A stretch of 5,641 nt of DNA from Neisseriales bacterium (GTDB taxonomy: Bacteria; Pseudomonadota; Gammaproteobacteria; Burkholderiales; UBA11063), in the NCBI GenBank assembly GCA_008017145.1, contig SSGY01000067.1, forward strand, positions 1-5,641. The letters are read 5' to 3'. The notes under the pieces are model-generated. The model made no database searches and was not told the origin of the DNA. It was given only the letters and a program-made list of their open reading frames with translations. Both the position numbers and the translations under genes were made by a program. Position 1 is the first letter of the stretch. Every line of letters starts with the position of its first letter. This document shows, in pieces, positions 1 to 4,544 of the stretch.

Positions 1-133
1 TATAAAACAATGGGTTTGGTCTGATTAAACTTATTTCATCATCTGTTATTTCATAATCATCACTATAGTCAATATCTTCATCTTTTAAATTTCTTAAATA
101 CGTTAATTGCTCTTCTCTATTTTTTGTTTTCAT
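1..133 (-). CDS. brnA: BrnA antitoxin, 5' part only (copy made by the circular overlap)
   Basis: These are the first 44 codons of the antitoxin gene that is seen complete at 5262-5519. The reading frame runs off the left end of the window and continues at base 5386 once the circle is closed. The ATG is at 131-133, with a GGAGGT Shine-Dalgarno at 140-145 and a 6-base gap. It should not be counted as a second gene. Confidence 0.93.
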   Translation of the reverse strand, partial: MKTKNREEQLTYLRNLKDEDIDYSDDYEITDDEISLIRPNPLFY

Positions 134-255
134 GATATAACCTCCGTTCTATTTTACTTGCACACCTAGCTGAAATTATTCTATATTTCTTTCCTCTTCT
201 TGTATAAATTACAGATAAAATAACATCATCTAACGAACCAACATACTTTATACGA
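1..255. repeat. Terminal direct repeat, first copy (circular overlap)
   Basis: This stretch is identical, base for base, to 5387-5641. The simplest reading is that the contig is a circular molecule of 5,386 bp whose ends overlap by 255 bases. It holds the start of brnA and most of brnT, so those genes appear partly twice here but should be single on the circle. Confidence 0.95.
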
Positions 256-383
256 ATCTCATTGTCAACAATTCGAGGCACTTCATAACCATCTTTATCT
301 GTGAAAACCTCAACTGCAACCTCAAACGTAATTCCATGTTTTTCAAAATTTTTTTGATTTTTGATTTTATCCCATTCAAACAT
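117..383 (-). CDS. brnT: BrnT family type II toxin
   Basis: Ribonuclease toxin of the BrnTA module. BrnT has a RelE-like fold, blocks translation by cleaving RNA, and is neutralised by binding BrnA in the cytoplasm (family knowledge). The 88-residue protein shows the family pattern: FEWD at 2-5, spaced K8, N9 and N12, KHG at 15-17 followed by F20, then IYTRRG at 59-64 and RIISAR at 68-73, and ER at 79-80. Length is normal for the family and nothing is truncated. The ATG at 381-383 has a G-run Shine-Dalgarno at 387-391, although close to the start. It is the first gene of its operon, and its last 17 bases overlap the start of brnA, the toxin-first order typical of brnTA. It is transcribed from the consensus promoter at 408-436. 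Confidence 0.93.
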   Translation of the reverse strand: MFEWDKIKNQKNFEKHGITFEVAVEVFTDKDGYEVPRIVDNEIRIKYVGSLDDVILSVIYTRRGKKYRIISARCASKIERRLYHENKK

Positions 384-400
384 AAGCCCCCTTTTTTATC

Positions 401-444
401 ATACCAAATTATACTCCGATAATAATCATGTGTCAATTTGGTAT
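401..444. promoter_or_regulatory. Inverted repeat flanking the brnTA promoter (probable BrnA operator)
   Basis: Two perfect 10-base arms, ATACCAAATT at 401-410 and AATTTGGTAT at 435-444, are separated by 24 bases. One arm overlaps the -10 box and the other overlaps the -35 box of the brnT promoter. BrnA is a DNA-binding autorepressor of its own operon, so this is the natural candidate for its operator. The right arm begins inside the stop codon of the upstream mob gene. Symmetry is seen directly; binding is inferred. Confidence 0.7.
408..436 (-). promoter_or_regulatory. Consensus sigma-70 promoter of brnT-brnA-lipoprotein
   Basis: On the minus strand the -35 is TTGACA (431-436), the spacer is 17 bases, and the -10 is TATAAT (408-413). 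All twelve positions match consensus. Transcription should start near 401, leaving a leader of about 18 bases before brnT. Such a strong promoter in front of a toxin gene implies tight repression, consistent with the flanking inverted repeat. Confidence 0.88.
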
Positions 445-989
445 TATTTTTTCTGCTCCAAAATAGTTGTAGGAGAAGACCAATTTTGATCACAATTAAT
501 GGTCTGCCCAACAAATTTAGCATAGTTCTGCTTTATTTTACAATCTGAATTAACATACGTACTCATTGCATTTGTTTGGCTAATTGCGTATTGATATTTA
601 TCAATTCTAGAATATTGCCATCCCCACATTAAACCAGCACCCAAAACAAACATAACAGCTCCAACAATAATACCTGTATGCCATGTAGAAATTGATTTAA
701 CTTCTTTTTCATAGTCGCTAAATGCTCGATTAGCGTCATTAACTGCTTCTTTTATTTCTCTGGCAGTATTTAGAATTTTAGTATAGTTACCAGATTCTAT
801 TGCATTATCAATAGTCGTTTGCACTTTTTCTTTAAGGCGCTGAACATCTATCCCCGTTTGAATTTTACCGATTATTTGTTTAATATCTTTTTTTAACTGT
901 GGGACTTTCTCATCTGATACATGAACCAATAATCCCAATAACTCTTCAATATTATTTAGCTGTTGTTGCAATTCTTGTAAATCAGCCAT
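444..989 (-). CDS. Membrane-anchored mobilization accessory protein (MobB-like)
   Basis: Predicted 181-residue protein with three visible parts. A glutamine/leucine/lysine-rich, mostly helical N-terminal region (about 1-100) has coiled-coil character. One membrane helix lies at about 105-125 (TGIIVGAVMFVLGAG then LMWGW). A C-terminal tail of about 55 residues carries two cysteines (150 and 166). The ATG at 987-989 is preferred over one five codons upstream because an AAGGGA Shine-Dalgarno sits correctly in front of it. This start overlaps the stop of the preceding gene by 8 bases, which suggests translational coupling. By position and architecture it resembles MobB of RSF1010-type plasmids, whose membrane helix helps dock the relaxosome at the secretion channel. 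I do not recognise the family by sequence, so the function is inferred from context. Confidence 0.6.
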   Translation of the reverse strand: MADLQELQQQLNNIEELLGLLVHVSDEKVPQLKKDIKQIIGKIQTGIDVQRLKEKVQTTIDNAIESGNYTKILNTAREIKEAVNDANRAFSDYEKEVKSISTWHTGIIVGAVMFVLGAGLMWGWQYSRIDKYQYAISQTNAMSTYVNSDCKIKQNYAKFVGQTINCDQNWSSPTTILEQKK

Positions 990-1317
990 TTTGTTCCCTT
1001 TCATTCAAAAACGTACTTCCAAAATTTTCTAACTGATGTAATTTTTCTTGATTATTTTCAGCTACAATTTTATTGTAACTAACTATTAGACCAACTAATT
1101 GGCGATAGGTTTTATTTTCCTGCTCGCCATATGGATTAGTTTTAGTATTTTTTGAAAGCAACAGATTTGGATTAACCATATCAAATATTGCACCAGTGTT
1201 AAATATTTTTTCATTTCTTTGTTTGCGCAGTTTTTCATTTTCTGCGTATTCAAGTGCACGCATTTTCTTTTTTAACAGCTCCATTTGTTGCTGTAATTTT
1301 TGTTTCTTATCGTCCAT
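982..1317 (-). CDS. Relaxosome accessory protein, MobC/TraD-like
   Basis: Small 111-residue protein, rich in Lys, Gln and Glu, transcribed divergently from the relaxase across oriT. Residues 1-38 form a highly charged helix with probable coiled-coil character. A short hydrophobic segment follows (TGAIFDMV, 41-48), and a second hydrophobic patch lies at 71-85 (YRQLVGLIVSYNKIV). The charged helix followed by a GA(I/L) segment recalls the small TraD proteins next to MobA/MobL relaxases. The position matches mobC of RSF1010, which assists strand opening at oriT. The ATG at 1315-1317 has a GGGG Shine-Dalgarno about eight bases upstream. Its stop overlaps the start of the next gene. The family assignment rests on context and weak resemblance; no catalytic motif is present. 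Confidence 0.5.
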   Translation of the reverse strand: MDDKKQKLQQQMELLKKKMRALEYAENEKLRKQRNEKIFNTGAIFDMVNPNLLLSKNTKTNPYGEQENKTYRQLVGLIVSYNKIVAENNQEKLHQLENFGSTFLNEREQNG

Positions 1318-1348
1318 AATATATCCCCAATAAAATTATTAATGCTCA

Positions 1349-1357
1349 ATTATATCA
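1349..1357 (-). promoter_or_regulatory. Extended -10 promoter for the two mob accessory genes
   Basis: On the minus strand TGATATAAT combines the extended TG motif with a perfect TATAAT at 1349-1354. The -35 region is poor, as is common when an extended -10 is present. It would start transcription about 25 bases before the MobC/TraD-like ATG. A second minus-strand TATAAT at 1390-1395, with a weak ATAACA 18 bases upstream of it, is an alternative. Confidence 0.5.
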
Positions 1358-1387
1358 TGGCTCATTATTTTAATTAATGCACAGTGA

Positions 1388-1424
1388 CTATTATAATCGT
1401 GTAGCTTGCGGAATGTTATAATAG
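1388..1424. repeat. Inverted repeat with divergent -10 boxes, beginning at the nic site
   Basis: CTATTATAA at 1388-1396 and TTATAATAG at 1416-1424 are perfect 9-base arms around a 19-base centre. Each arm contains a TATAAT, one facing mobA (1417-1422) and one facing the accessory genes (1390-1395). The right arm ends exactly at the predicted nic, so proteins bound at oriT could cover both promoters. Confidence 0.65.
1414..1422 (+). promoter_or_regulatory. Extended -10 promoter of the relaxase gene
   Basis: TGTTATAAT at 1414-1422 is an extended -10 with a perfect TATAAT. No good -35 is visible at 17-18 bases. Transcription from here would give a leader of roughly 85 bases that contains the oriT hairpin (1434-1452) and a second small hairpin (1457-1475) before the mobA start. 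Confidence 0.5.
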
Positions 1425-1452
1425 CGCACTTATGGGTTGACGTTGTCAACCC
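1424..1452 (-). other. Origin of transfer (oriT), RSF1010/MOBQ type, with nic site
   Basis: Read on the minus strand, an 8-base inverted repeat (GGGTTGAC, loop AAC, GTCAACCC; plus-strand 1434-1452) is followed after one base by TAAGTGCG (1425-1432). Hairpin then TAA(G/A)TGCG is the recognised layout of RSF1010/R1162-type oriTs, where the relaxase cuts after the final G. The predicted cut is therefore on the minus strand between 1425 and 1424. The strand led out would carry the mob accessory genes first and mobA last. The sequence after the cut is CTAT rather than the usual CCCT. Confidence 0.85.
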
Positions 1453-1456
1453 GCGC

Positions 1457-1475
1457 GGTCTGCGACGCTAAGACC
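1457..1475. repeat. Small inverted repeat between oriT and mobA
   Basis: GGTCT (1457-1461) and AGACC (1471-1475) are separated by nine bases. The repeat sits in the presumed mobA leader and may be part of the extended oriT or a leader hairpin. The AT-rich stretch 1476-1503 that follows ends at the mobA ribosome binding site. Confidence 0.4.
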
Positions 1476-1515
1476 AAATTAAATCTATATATTATAAAAT
1501 TCTAAGGCTTAATTT

Positions 1516-2622
1516 ATGTATCATGCTACTACGTCCTCAGTATCTCGTGGATCTGGCGGTTCATCTTGTGCAAAAGGCGCATATATTGGTGGCGAAGAAA
1601 TCACCAATGAAATTACAGGTGAGATACATAACTATACAAAAAAACAAGGTGTTGAACATACAGAGATTATTTTACCAACTGGTATTGAAAAAACCATCTC
1701 ATCATCTGAGCTATGGAATAAAGCAGAACTAGCAGAAAATCGCAAAGATGCAAGAGTAGGGCGTGAGTGGGTTATAGGTTTACCTAGCGAACTGGACAAG
1801 GAACAACGCAAAGAGTTAGCGCAAAACTTAGCTAAGGACTTAGCAGAGCGTTATCAGGTTGCTACACAAATAGCAGTACACGAACCAAATAAGCATGGCG
1901 ACCAACGAAATTACCACGTCCATATTTTAACCACAACCAGAAAAATAGACCAAGATTTAAATTTAACCGATAAATCAGACATTGAGCGAGACCGCAAACA
2001 ATGCGCCAAGCTTGGTATTTCAACGAGTCAAGACCAAATAATCGAATGCCGTGAACGGATAGCAAACCGACTAAACCAAAGTCTTGAGCGTGCTAACGTA
2101 CAAAAAGAGGTCTCACACCTTAGCTACAAAGACCAGGGAATAGACAAAATCCCAACTAAACACCTGGGGAAATCGGCTACTTTTTTGGAAAGAAAGGGCA
2201 TAAAAACCGAAATCGGGGATTATAACCGCTCGGCAATGCGGTTTAACGAGCTAAAAACAGCACTAGAATCAATTTACACCATTAAAACCATAGAATCACC
2301 CCAACCAACCATTAAAAACGCCCCAGAGGCGTTAAAACCAACCTTAGAAATCGAACTAAGTGCCACAGAGCGTGCAAAAATGTATCTACAGAAAAGAGCA
2401 GAAGAAAAAACCAAACCAGAAATTAGCAATAAACAAGAGCAAAAATCGCTTGCAGAAGATCGCAAAGCACAACTTTTGAGCGAAATTCTATCAAAACGTA
2501 GCTATGACCAGATAATTGACCGGCAAAAACAGGAACAAGAGAAAAAGCTACAGCAAGAGCAATCCCAAAAACAAGAATATCAAAAAACCTTAAGTAAGGG
2601 TCGAGGTGGTTTTGAGCGCTAA
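1516..2622 (+). CDS. mobA: MobA/MobL family relaxase (MOBQ)
   Basis: DNA strand transferase that cuts oriT, stays covalently bound to the 5' end through a tyrosine, pilots the strand into the recipient and rejoins it. The N-terminal relaxase domain spans about residues 1-225. Tyr23 (in AKGAY) is the likely catalytic residue. TGEIHNYTKKQGVEHTEIILP (34-54) is the typical MobA/MobL segment. The metal site is the GDQRNYHVHIL motif at 128-138 with His134 and His136, together with upstream His122 and Asp129. Residues after about 270 are rich in Lys, Glu and Gln, probably helical, ending KGRGGFER. At 368 residues it lacks the primase domain fused to RSF1010 MobA, so replacement strand synthesis must use host enzymes. 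The ATG has AAGG eight bases upstream. Its coding sequence is visibly richer in GC than its neighbours, suggesting a mosaic origin. Confidence 0.95.
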   Translation: MYHATTSSVSRGSGGSSCAKGAYIGGEEITNEITGEIHNYTKKQGVEHTEIILPTGIEKTISSSELWNKAELAENRKDARVGREWVIGLPSELDKEQRKELAQNLAKDLAERYQVATQIAVHEPNKHGDQRNYHVHILTTTRKIDQDLNLTDKSDIERDRKQCAKLGISTSQDQIIECRERIANRLNQSLERANVQKEVSHLSYKDQGIDKIPTKHLGKSATFLERKGIKTEIGDYNRSAMRFNELKTALESIYTIKTIESPQPTIKNAPEALKPTLEIELSATERAKMYLQKRAEEKTKPEISNKQEQKSLAEDRKAQLLSEILSKRSYDQIIDRQKQEQEKKLQQEQSQKQEYQKTLSKGRGGFER

Positions 2623-2727
2623 ATTAGGTTTAGTTAGCTTTAATTTCGTGGTTCAGTTTTACTCCAACCGCTACTGGCTCGCGTCTTAGACCCAAAACCT
2701 AGGTAAGTCAAAATCTTTATTTGCGGG
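2623..2727. other. Non-coding stretch after mobA
   Basis: No credible reading frame is present on either strand. It contains a short repeat pair, TAGGTTT (2625-2631) and AAACCTA (2695-2701), a CCTAGG palindrome (2698-2703) and GTCT-T-AGAC (2683-2691). None of these forms a convincing terminator. It leads into the more strongly structured block that follows. Confidence 0.5.
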
Positions 2728-2750
2728 TCAGTCTAAACAAAGCCGACTGA
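2728..2750. repeat. Hairpin in the mobA-oriV intergenic region
   Basis: TCAGTC (2728-2733) and GACTGA (2745-2750) are perfect arms around an 11-base loop. It is the first of a series of hairpins running to 2933. Confidence 0.45.
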
Positions 2751-2774
2751 TTACCGCGTTCTAAAAACTACCGC

Positions 2775-2894
2775 CCTACGGTTGGTGGATGCTTTCATTT
2801 CTTGGCTAAAGCCTCGAAAGCAAATCACCTGTTTTGGGGTTGGTAAGGGCGTAGCTCGCTACCCCTTACATTTTAATACCGTAGGTTATTTTTT
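2775..2894 (+). ncRNA. Candidate three-way-junction structured element ending in a T run
   Basis: A closing stem of 8 perfect pairs (CCTACGGT 2775-2782 with ACCGTAGG 2878-2885) encloses two hairpins. Hairpin 1 has TGCTTTC (2790-2796) pairing with GAAAGCA (2816-2822), an imperfect outer extension of GGTG with CACC, and a small inner GGC-GCC stem. Hairpin 2 (2843-2869) has 11-12 pairs with a single bulged C at 2850 and a tight loop. The closing stem is followed by TTATTTTTTG (2886-2895), a T run expected of an intrinsic terminator on the plus strand. It could be an elaborate mobA terminator, a small regulatory RNA, or a folded single-strand DNA signal used during replication or transfer. No promoter of its own is evident. 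The pairing is seen; the role is unknown. Confidence 0.5.
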
Positions 2895-2908
2895 GTCCTA
2901 GTGGGAGG

Positions 2909-2933
2909 CTCACGGAGTGAGGGGCAGCGCCCC
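2909..2933. repeat. Two abutting GC-rich hairpins
   Basis: CTCAC-GGA-GTGAG (2909-2921) is immediately followed by GGGGC-AGC-GCCCC (2921-2933); they share base 2921. Both have perfect 5-base stems and 3-base loops. They lie just upstream of oriV. GC-rich tandem hairpins near plasmid origins can act as single-strand initiation or transcription-blocking signals, but nothing here decides between these. Confidence 0.5.
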
Positions 2934-2962
2934 ATTTGTACCGTCGTTTTTGCAAAAAAATG

Positions 2963-2971
2963 TTATCCACA
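2963..2971 (+). promoter_or_regulatory. DnaA box, perfect
   Basis: TTATCCACA matches the strict E. coli DnaA box. It stands 21 bases before the AT-rich tandem repeats, the expected place for host DnaA to help Rep open the origin. Confidence 0.85.
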
Positions 2972-2991
2972 GGAGTTACTCTTTTAGTAAC

Positions 2992-3017
2992 TATATTTGT
3001 TAAATATATTTGTTAAT
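2992..3017. repeat. Tandem AT-rich 13-mers (likely DNA unwinding element)
   Basis: TATATTTGTTAA occurs at 2992-3003 and again at 3005-3016, a period of exactly 13 bases, and the surrounding bases are almost all A or T. Tandem AT-rich 13-mers between DnaA boxes and iterons are the usual melting site of iteron plasmids. Confidence 0.75.
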
Positions 3018-3025
3018 ATATACAC

Positions 3026-3143
3026 TATGACTTTTTGGCGGTGTTTTTGCCCTTAAATATGACTTTTTGGCGGTGTTTCTATGACTTTTTGGCGGTTCAA
3101 TTTTGCTATTTATCCACCATTAATATGACTTTTTGGCGGTGTT
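3026..3143 (+). repeat. Four iterons, consensus TATGACTTTTTGGCGGTGTT
   Basis: Copies start at 3026, 3058, 3080 and 3124. The first, second and fourth match throughout; the third ends GGCGGTTC. Steps of 32, 22 and 44 bases are close to whole helical turns, so bound Rep molecules would lie on one face of the DNA. All are in the same orientation as rep. They are the expected binding sites of the plasmid initiator. Confidence 0.9.
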
Positions 3144-3148
3144 GGCTG

Positions 3149-3177
3149 TTGATCTCTTATATGACTTTTGATATAAT
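3149..3177 (+). promoter_or_regulatory. Promoter of the rep gene
   Basis: TTGATC (3149-3154), a 17-base spacer and TATAAT (3172-3177) give four of six at -35 and a perfect -10. Transcription would start near 3184, leaving a leader of about 45 bases. The spacer contains a degenerate iteron (3160-3170) and the -10 lies in a palindrome (3169-3181), both suited to repression. Confidence 0.7.
3160..3170 (+). repeat. Degenerate iteron inside the rep promoter
   Basis: TATGACTTTTG keeps the first half of the iteron and loses the GGCGG part. It lies between the -35 and -10 boxes, so Rep binding here would shut off its own promoter. Confidence 0.55.
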
Positions 3178-3181
3178 ATCA
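3169..3181. promoter_or_regulatory. Palindrome centred on the rep -10 box
   Basis: TGATAT-A-ATATCA is a perfect 6+1+6 palindrome covering the TATAAT. It may be an operator half-site pair for Rep dimers or only a by-product of the AT-rich -10 sequence. Confidence 0.4.
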
Positions 3182-3193
3182 TATTAATTTAAC

Positions 3194-3209
3194 TATGACA
3201 AATTGGCTG
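3194..3209 (+). repeat. Degenerate iteron in the rep leader
   Basis: TATGACAAATTGGCTG agrees with the iteron at 12 of 16 positions and lies 21 bases before the rep start, just after the presumed transcription start. It is a second candidate site for autorepression. Confidence 0.45.
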
Positions 3210-3229
3210 ACTGATTTTATTGAGAATTT

Positions 3230-4462
3230 ATGCAAAAAATACACAAAAGTAAAACTCCAAAAGTTTACAAGAACAAGAAGCTAAATAATGCTAATTTTGG
3301 CACTTACAATTTAAACGATTATCAGGTGTTTTTACAACTTATAAGCAAAATTGGTAAAATTGATGTGAATGGCACATATAGTCAAATTAAAGATCTTGAG
3401 CGTGAACACACACTAACCGCTAAAGAATTTAATCAGCAATTTGGGGTTGATTTAGATAGTTGCTACAGGGTATTGAAAAACGCAGGTAAAAAACTTATTA
3501 AAACCAGCATAACGTTAGAGAAACCCGAGCTATTTGTTACTCAAGAAATAAATGTTTGCGCTCAAGTTGAATATCAATATAAAGAAGGCGCTATAAAAGT
3601 ACGGTTCACTGAGGAAATAATGCCTTACTTGTCACAGGTTAAAGAAAAATTTGTACTATACAACCTCAAAGAAATTGCCAACTTTGGTAGCCTTTACAGT
3701 ACTCGACTATATGAATTAATCCAAGAGTTTAAAGATACTGGATGGCTTATAAAATCAGTAACCCAACTACGTGAAATCTTTGCTGTTGGTAAAAAATTTC
3801 CTTTATATGCTGACTTAAAACGTAAAACGTTTGGGCACGCAGTTGAAGAAATTAACTCACAGTATGAATTAAATCTACGATTTGAAGAAATCAAAGAAGG
3901 CCGCAAAGTAGTTGCGATCCGCTTTGAGTTTATTCCAACTTTTACTAGCAACGGCTACAATCCAGCAACTAAAGAAATGGTAAACGTAACGGTAAAACCA
4001 CGACGAATTAACCAAGAACAGCCAGAATTACCAAATTTAGAGCCTACGCTAGTAGCAAAAAGAGCTAAAGAAAAAGAATACAGAGATCGCCATAAGGCTA
4101 AAAAGATCTCCAAATTAGAGCATGATCCAGTAACATGTGGTTGCCGTGGTGGATATTGTGAAATAGCACAAGGTATCAAAATGGATAAAGAGTTGGCGGA
4201 ACATGTACAAGAACAAGAAACACAACTACCTGTTGAATTTTTAGAAACTCAAAAAGAAGAATTAATTGATGAAGCATACAACATTATGGCGGAACGTATT
4301 GCTATAGAAAATGAAACTCTAATACCACATCCATCGATAGAAGAGTTTAATAAAGATAAAGCCATAGCGGAATTAAAAAAATTACTTGAAGAAAAAGAAA
4401 AGAAAATTGAAGAGTTGATTATTGAAATTCCAAAACGCAAAAAATTCTTTGGAATATTTTAG
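3230..4462 (+). CDS. rep: Replication initiator, Rep_3 superfamily (RepB/RepM-like), with C-terminal extension
   Basis: Initiator that binds the iterons just upstream and recruits host DnaA and helicase. Two winged-helix domains are expected. The first covers about residues 25-125 (the stretch around LNDYQVFLQLISKIGKI and the DSCYRVLKNAGKKL helix). The second covers about 130-240, with the hallmark VRFTEEIMPYLSQ segment, the ANFGSLYSTRLYELIQEF helix at 150-167, and the DLKRKTFGHAVEEIN helix at 195-209. At 410 residues it is about 100 longer than usual Rep_3 proteins. The extra tail holds a lysine-rich stretch (276-296), a cluster His298, Cys303, Cys305, Cys310, and a Glu/Lys coiled coil (about 371-399) ending in KRKKFFGIF. 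The start has only a weak GAG ribosome binding site, consistent with low, self-limited synthesis. Confidence 0.93.
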   Translation: MQKIHKSKTPKVYKNKKLNNANFGTYNLNDYQVFLQLISKIGKIDVNGTYSQIKDLEREHTLTAKEFNQQFGVDLDSCYRVLKNAGKKLIKTSITLEKPELFVTQEINVCAQVEYQYKEGAIKVRFTEEIMPYLSQVKEKFVLYNLKEIANFGSLYSTRLYELIQEFKDTGWLIKSVTQLREIFAVGKKFPLYADLKRKTFGHAVEEINSQYELNLRFEEIKEGRKVVAIRFEFIPTFTSNGYNPATKEMVNVTVKPRRINQEQPELPNLEPTLVAKRAKEKEYRDRHKAKKISKLEHDPVTCGCRGGYCEIAQGIKMDKELAEHVQEQETQLPVEFLETQKEELIDEAYNIMAERIAIENETLIPHPSIEEFNKDKAIAELKKLLEEKEKKIEELIIEIPKRKKFFGIF

Positions 4463-4479
4463 CTTACTCTTCTACCTTT

Positions 4480-4513
4480 TGGCGCTCTTCTTAGTGACTA
4501 AGACCTTGCGCCA
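4480..4513 (+). terminator. Nested inverted repeat between the convergent rep and lipoprotein genes
   Basis: Outer arms TGGCGC (4480-4485) and GCGCCA (4508-4513) enclose a second pair, TCTTAGT (4489-4495) and ACTAAGA (4497-4503). On the plus strand it is followed by a T-rich stretch (4514-4531), so it may terminate rep. On the minus strand an A-rich run follows, which does not fit an intrinsic terminator for the lipoprotein gene. The mismatched inner segments weaken it. Confidence 0.45.
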
Positions 4514-4544
4514 TTCGTTTACTTTTTCTTCAGCGGTTTCATTA

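Larger units (their letters stand above)
2963..3209. other. Iteron-type origin of replication (oriV)
   Basis: In order this region holds a perfect DnaA box, a 7-base inverted repeat (AGTTACT 2974-2980 with AGTAACT 2986-2992), tandem AT-rich 13-mers, four iterons with a second near-match DnaA box (TTATCCACC, 3110-3118) between the third and fourth, and two degenerate iterons running into the rep promoter. This is the standard layout for a Rep_3 plasmid, with the rep gene immediately downstream on the same strand. Confidence 0.88.

Noticed and set aside
248..257. TTATACGAAT, resembling half of a XerC/XerD pdif site
   Set aside because: The 11-base partner half is absent at the required 6-base spacing, and the sequence is ordinary brnT coding sequence.
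248..523. 91-residue open frame on the minus strand across the end of the mob gene and brnT
   Set aside because: It lies in another frame of two well-supported genes, covers the brnT promoter, and has no protein-like composition or ribosome site.
1862..2465. Minus-strand open frames of 63-67 residues inside the relaxase gene, and a 69-residue plus-strand frame at 1523-1732
   Set aside because: They are other-frame readings of mobA, whose own frame carries all conserved motifs.
2784..2829. Possible tRNA-like fold in the mobA-oriV gap
   Set aside because: There is no TTCGANNC loop, no acceptor stem of seven pairs with the right arms, and no anticodon arm of standard size.
2901..2993. GTG-initiated open frame of about 30 codons through the tandem hairpins
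   Set aside because: There is no ribosome site, it runs through two perfect hairpins and the DnaA box, and the composition is not protein-like.
3026..3143. Repeats at the origin as a CRISPR array
   Set aside because: The copies are about 20 bases, some are only 2-12 bases apart, and they sit beside DnaA boxes upstream of rep. They are iterons.
3694..4440. Three minus-strand open frames inside rep
   Set aside because: They mirror rep coding sequence and have no ribosome sites or recognisable features.
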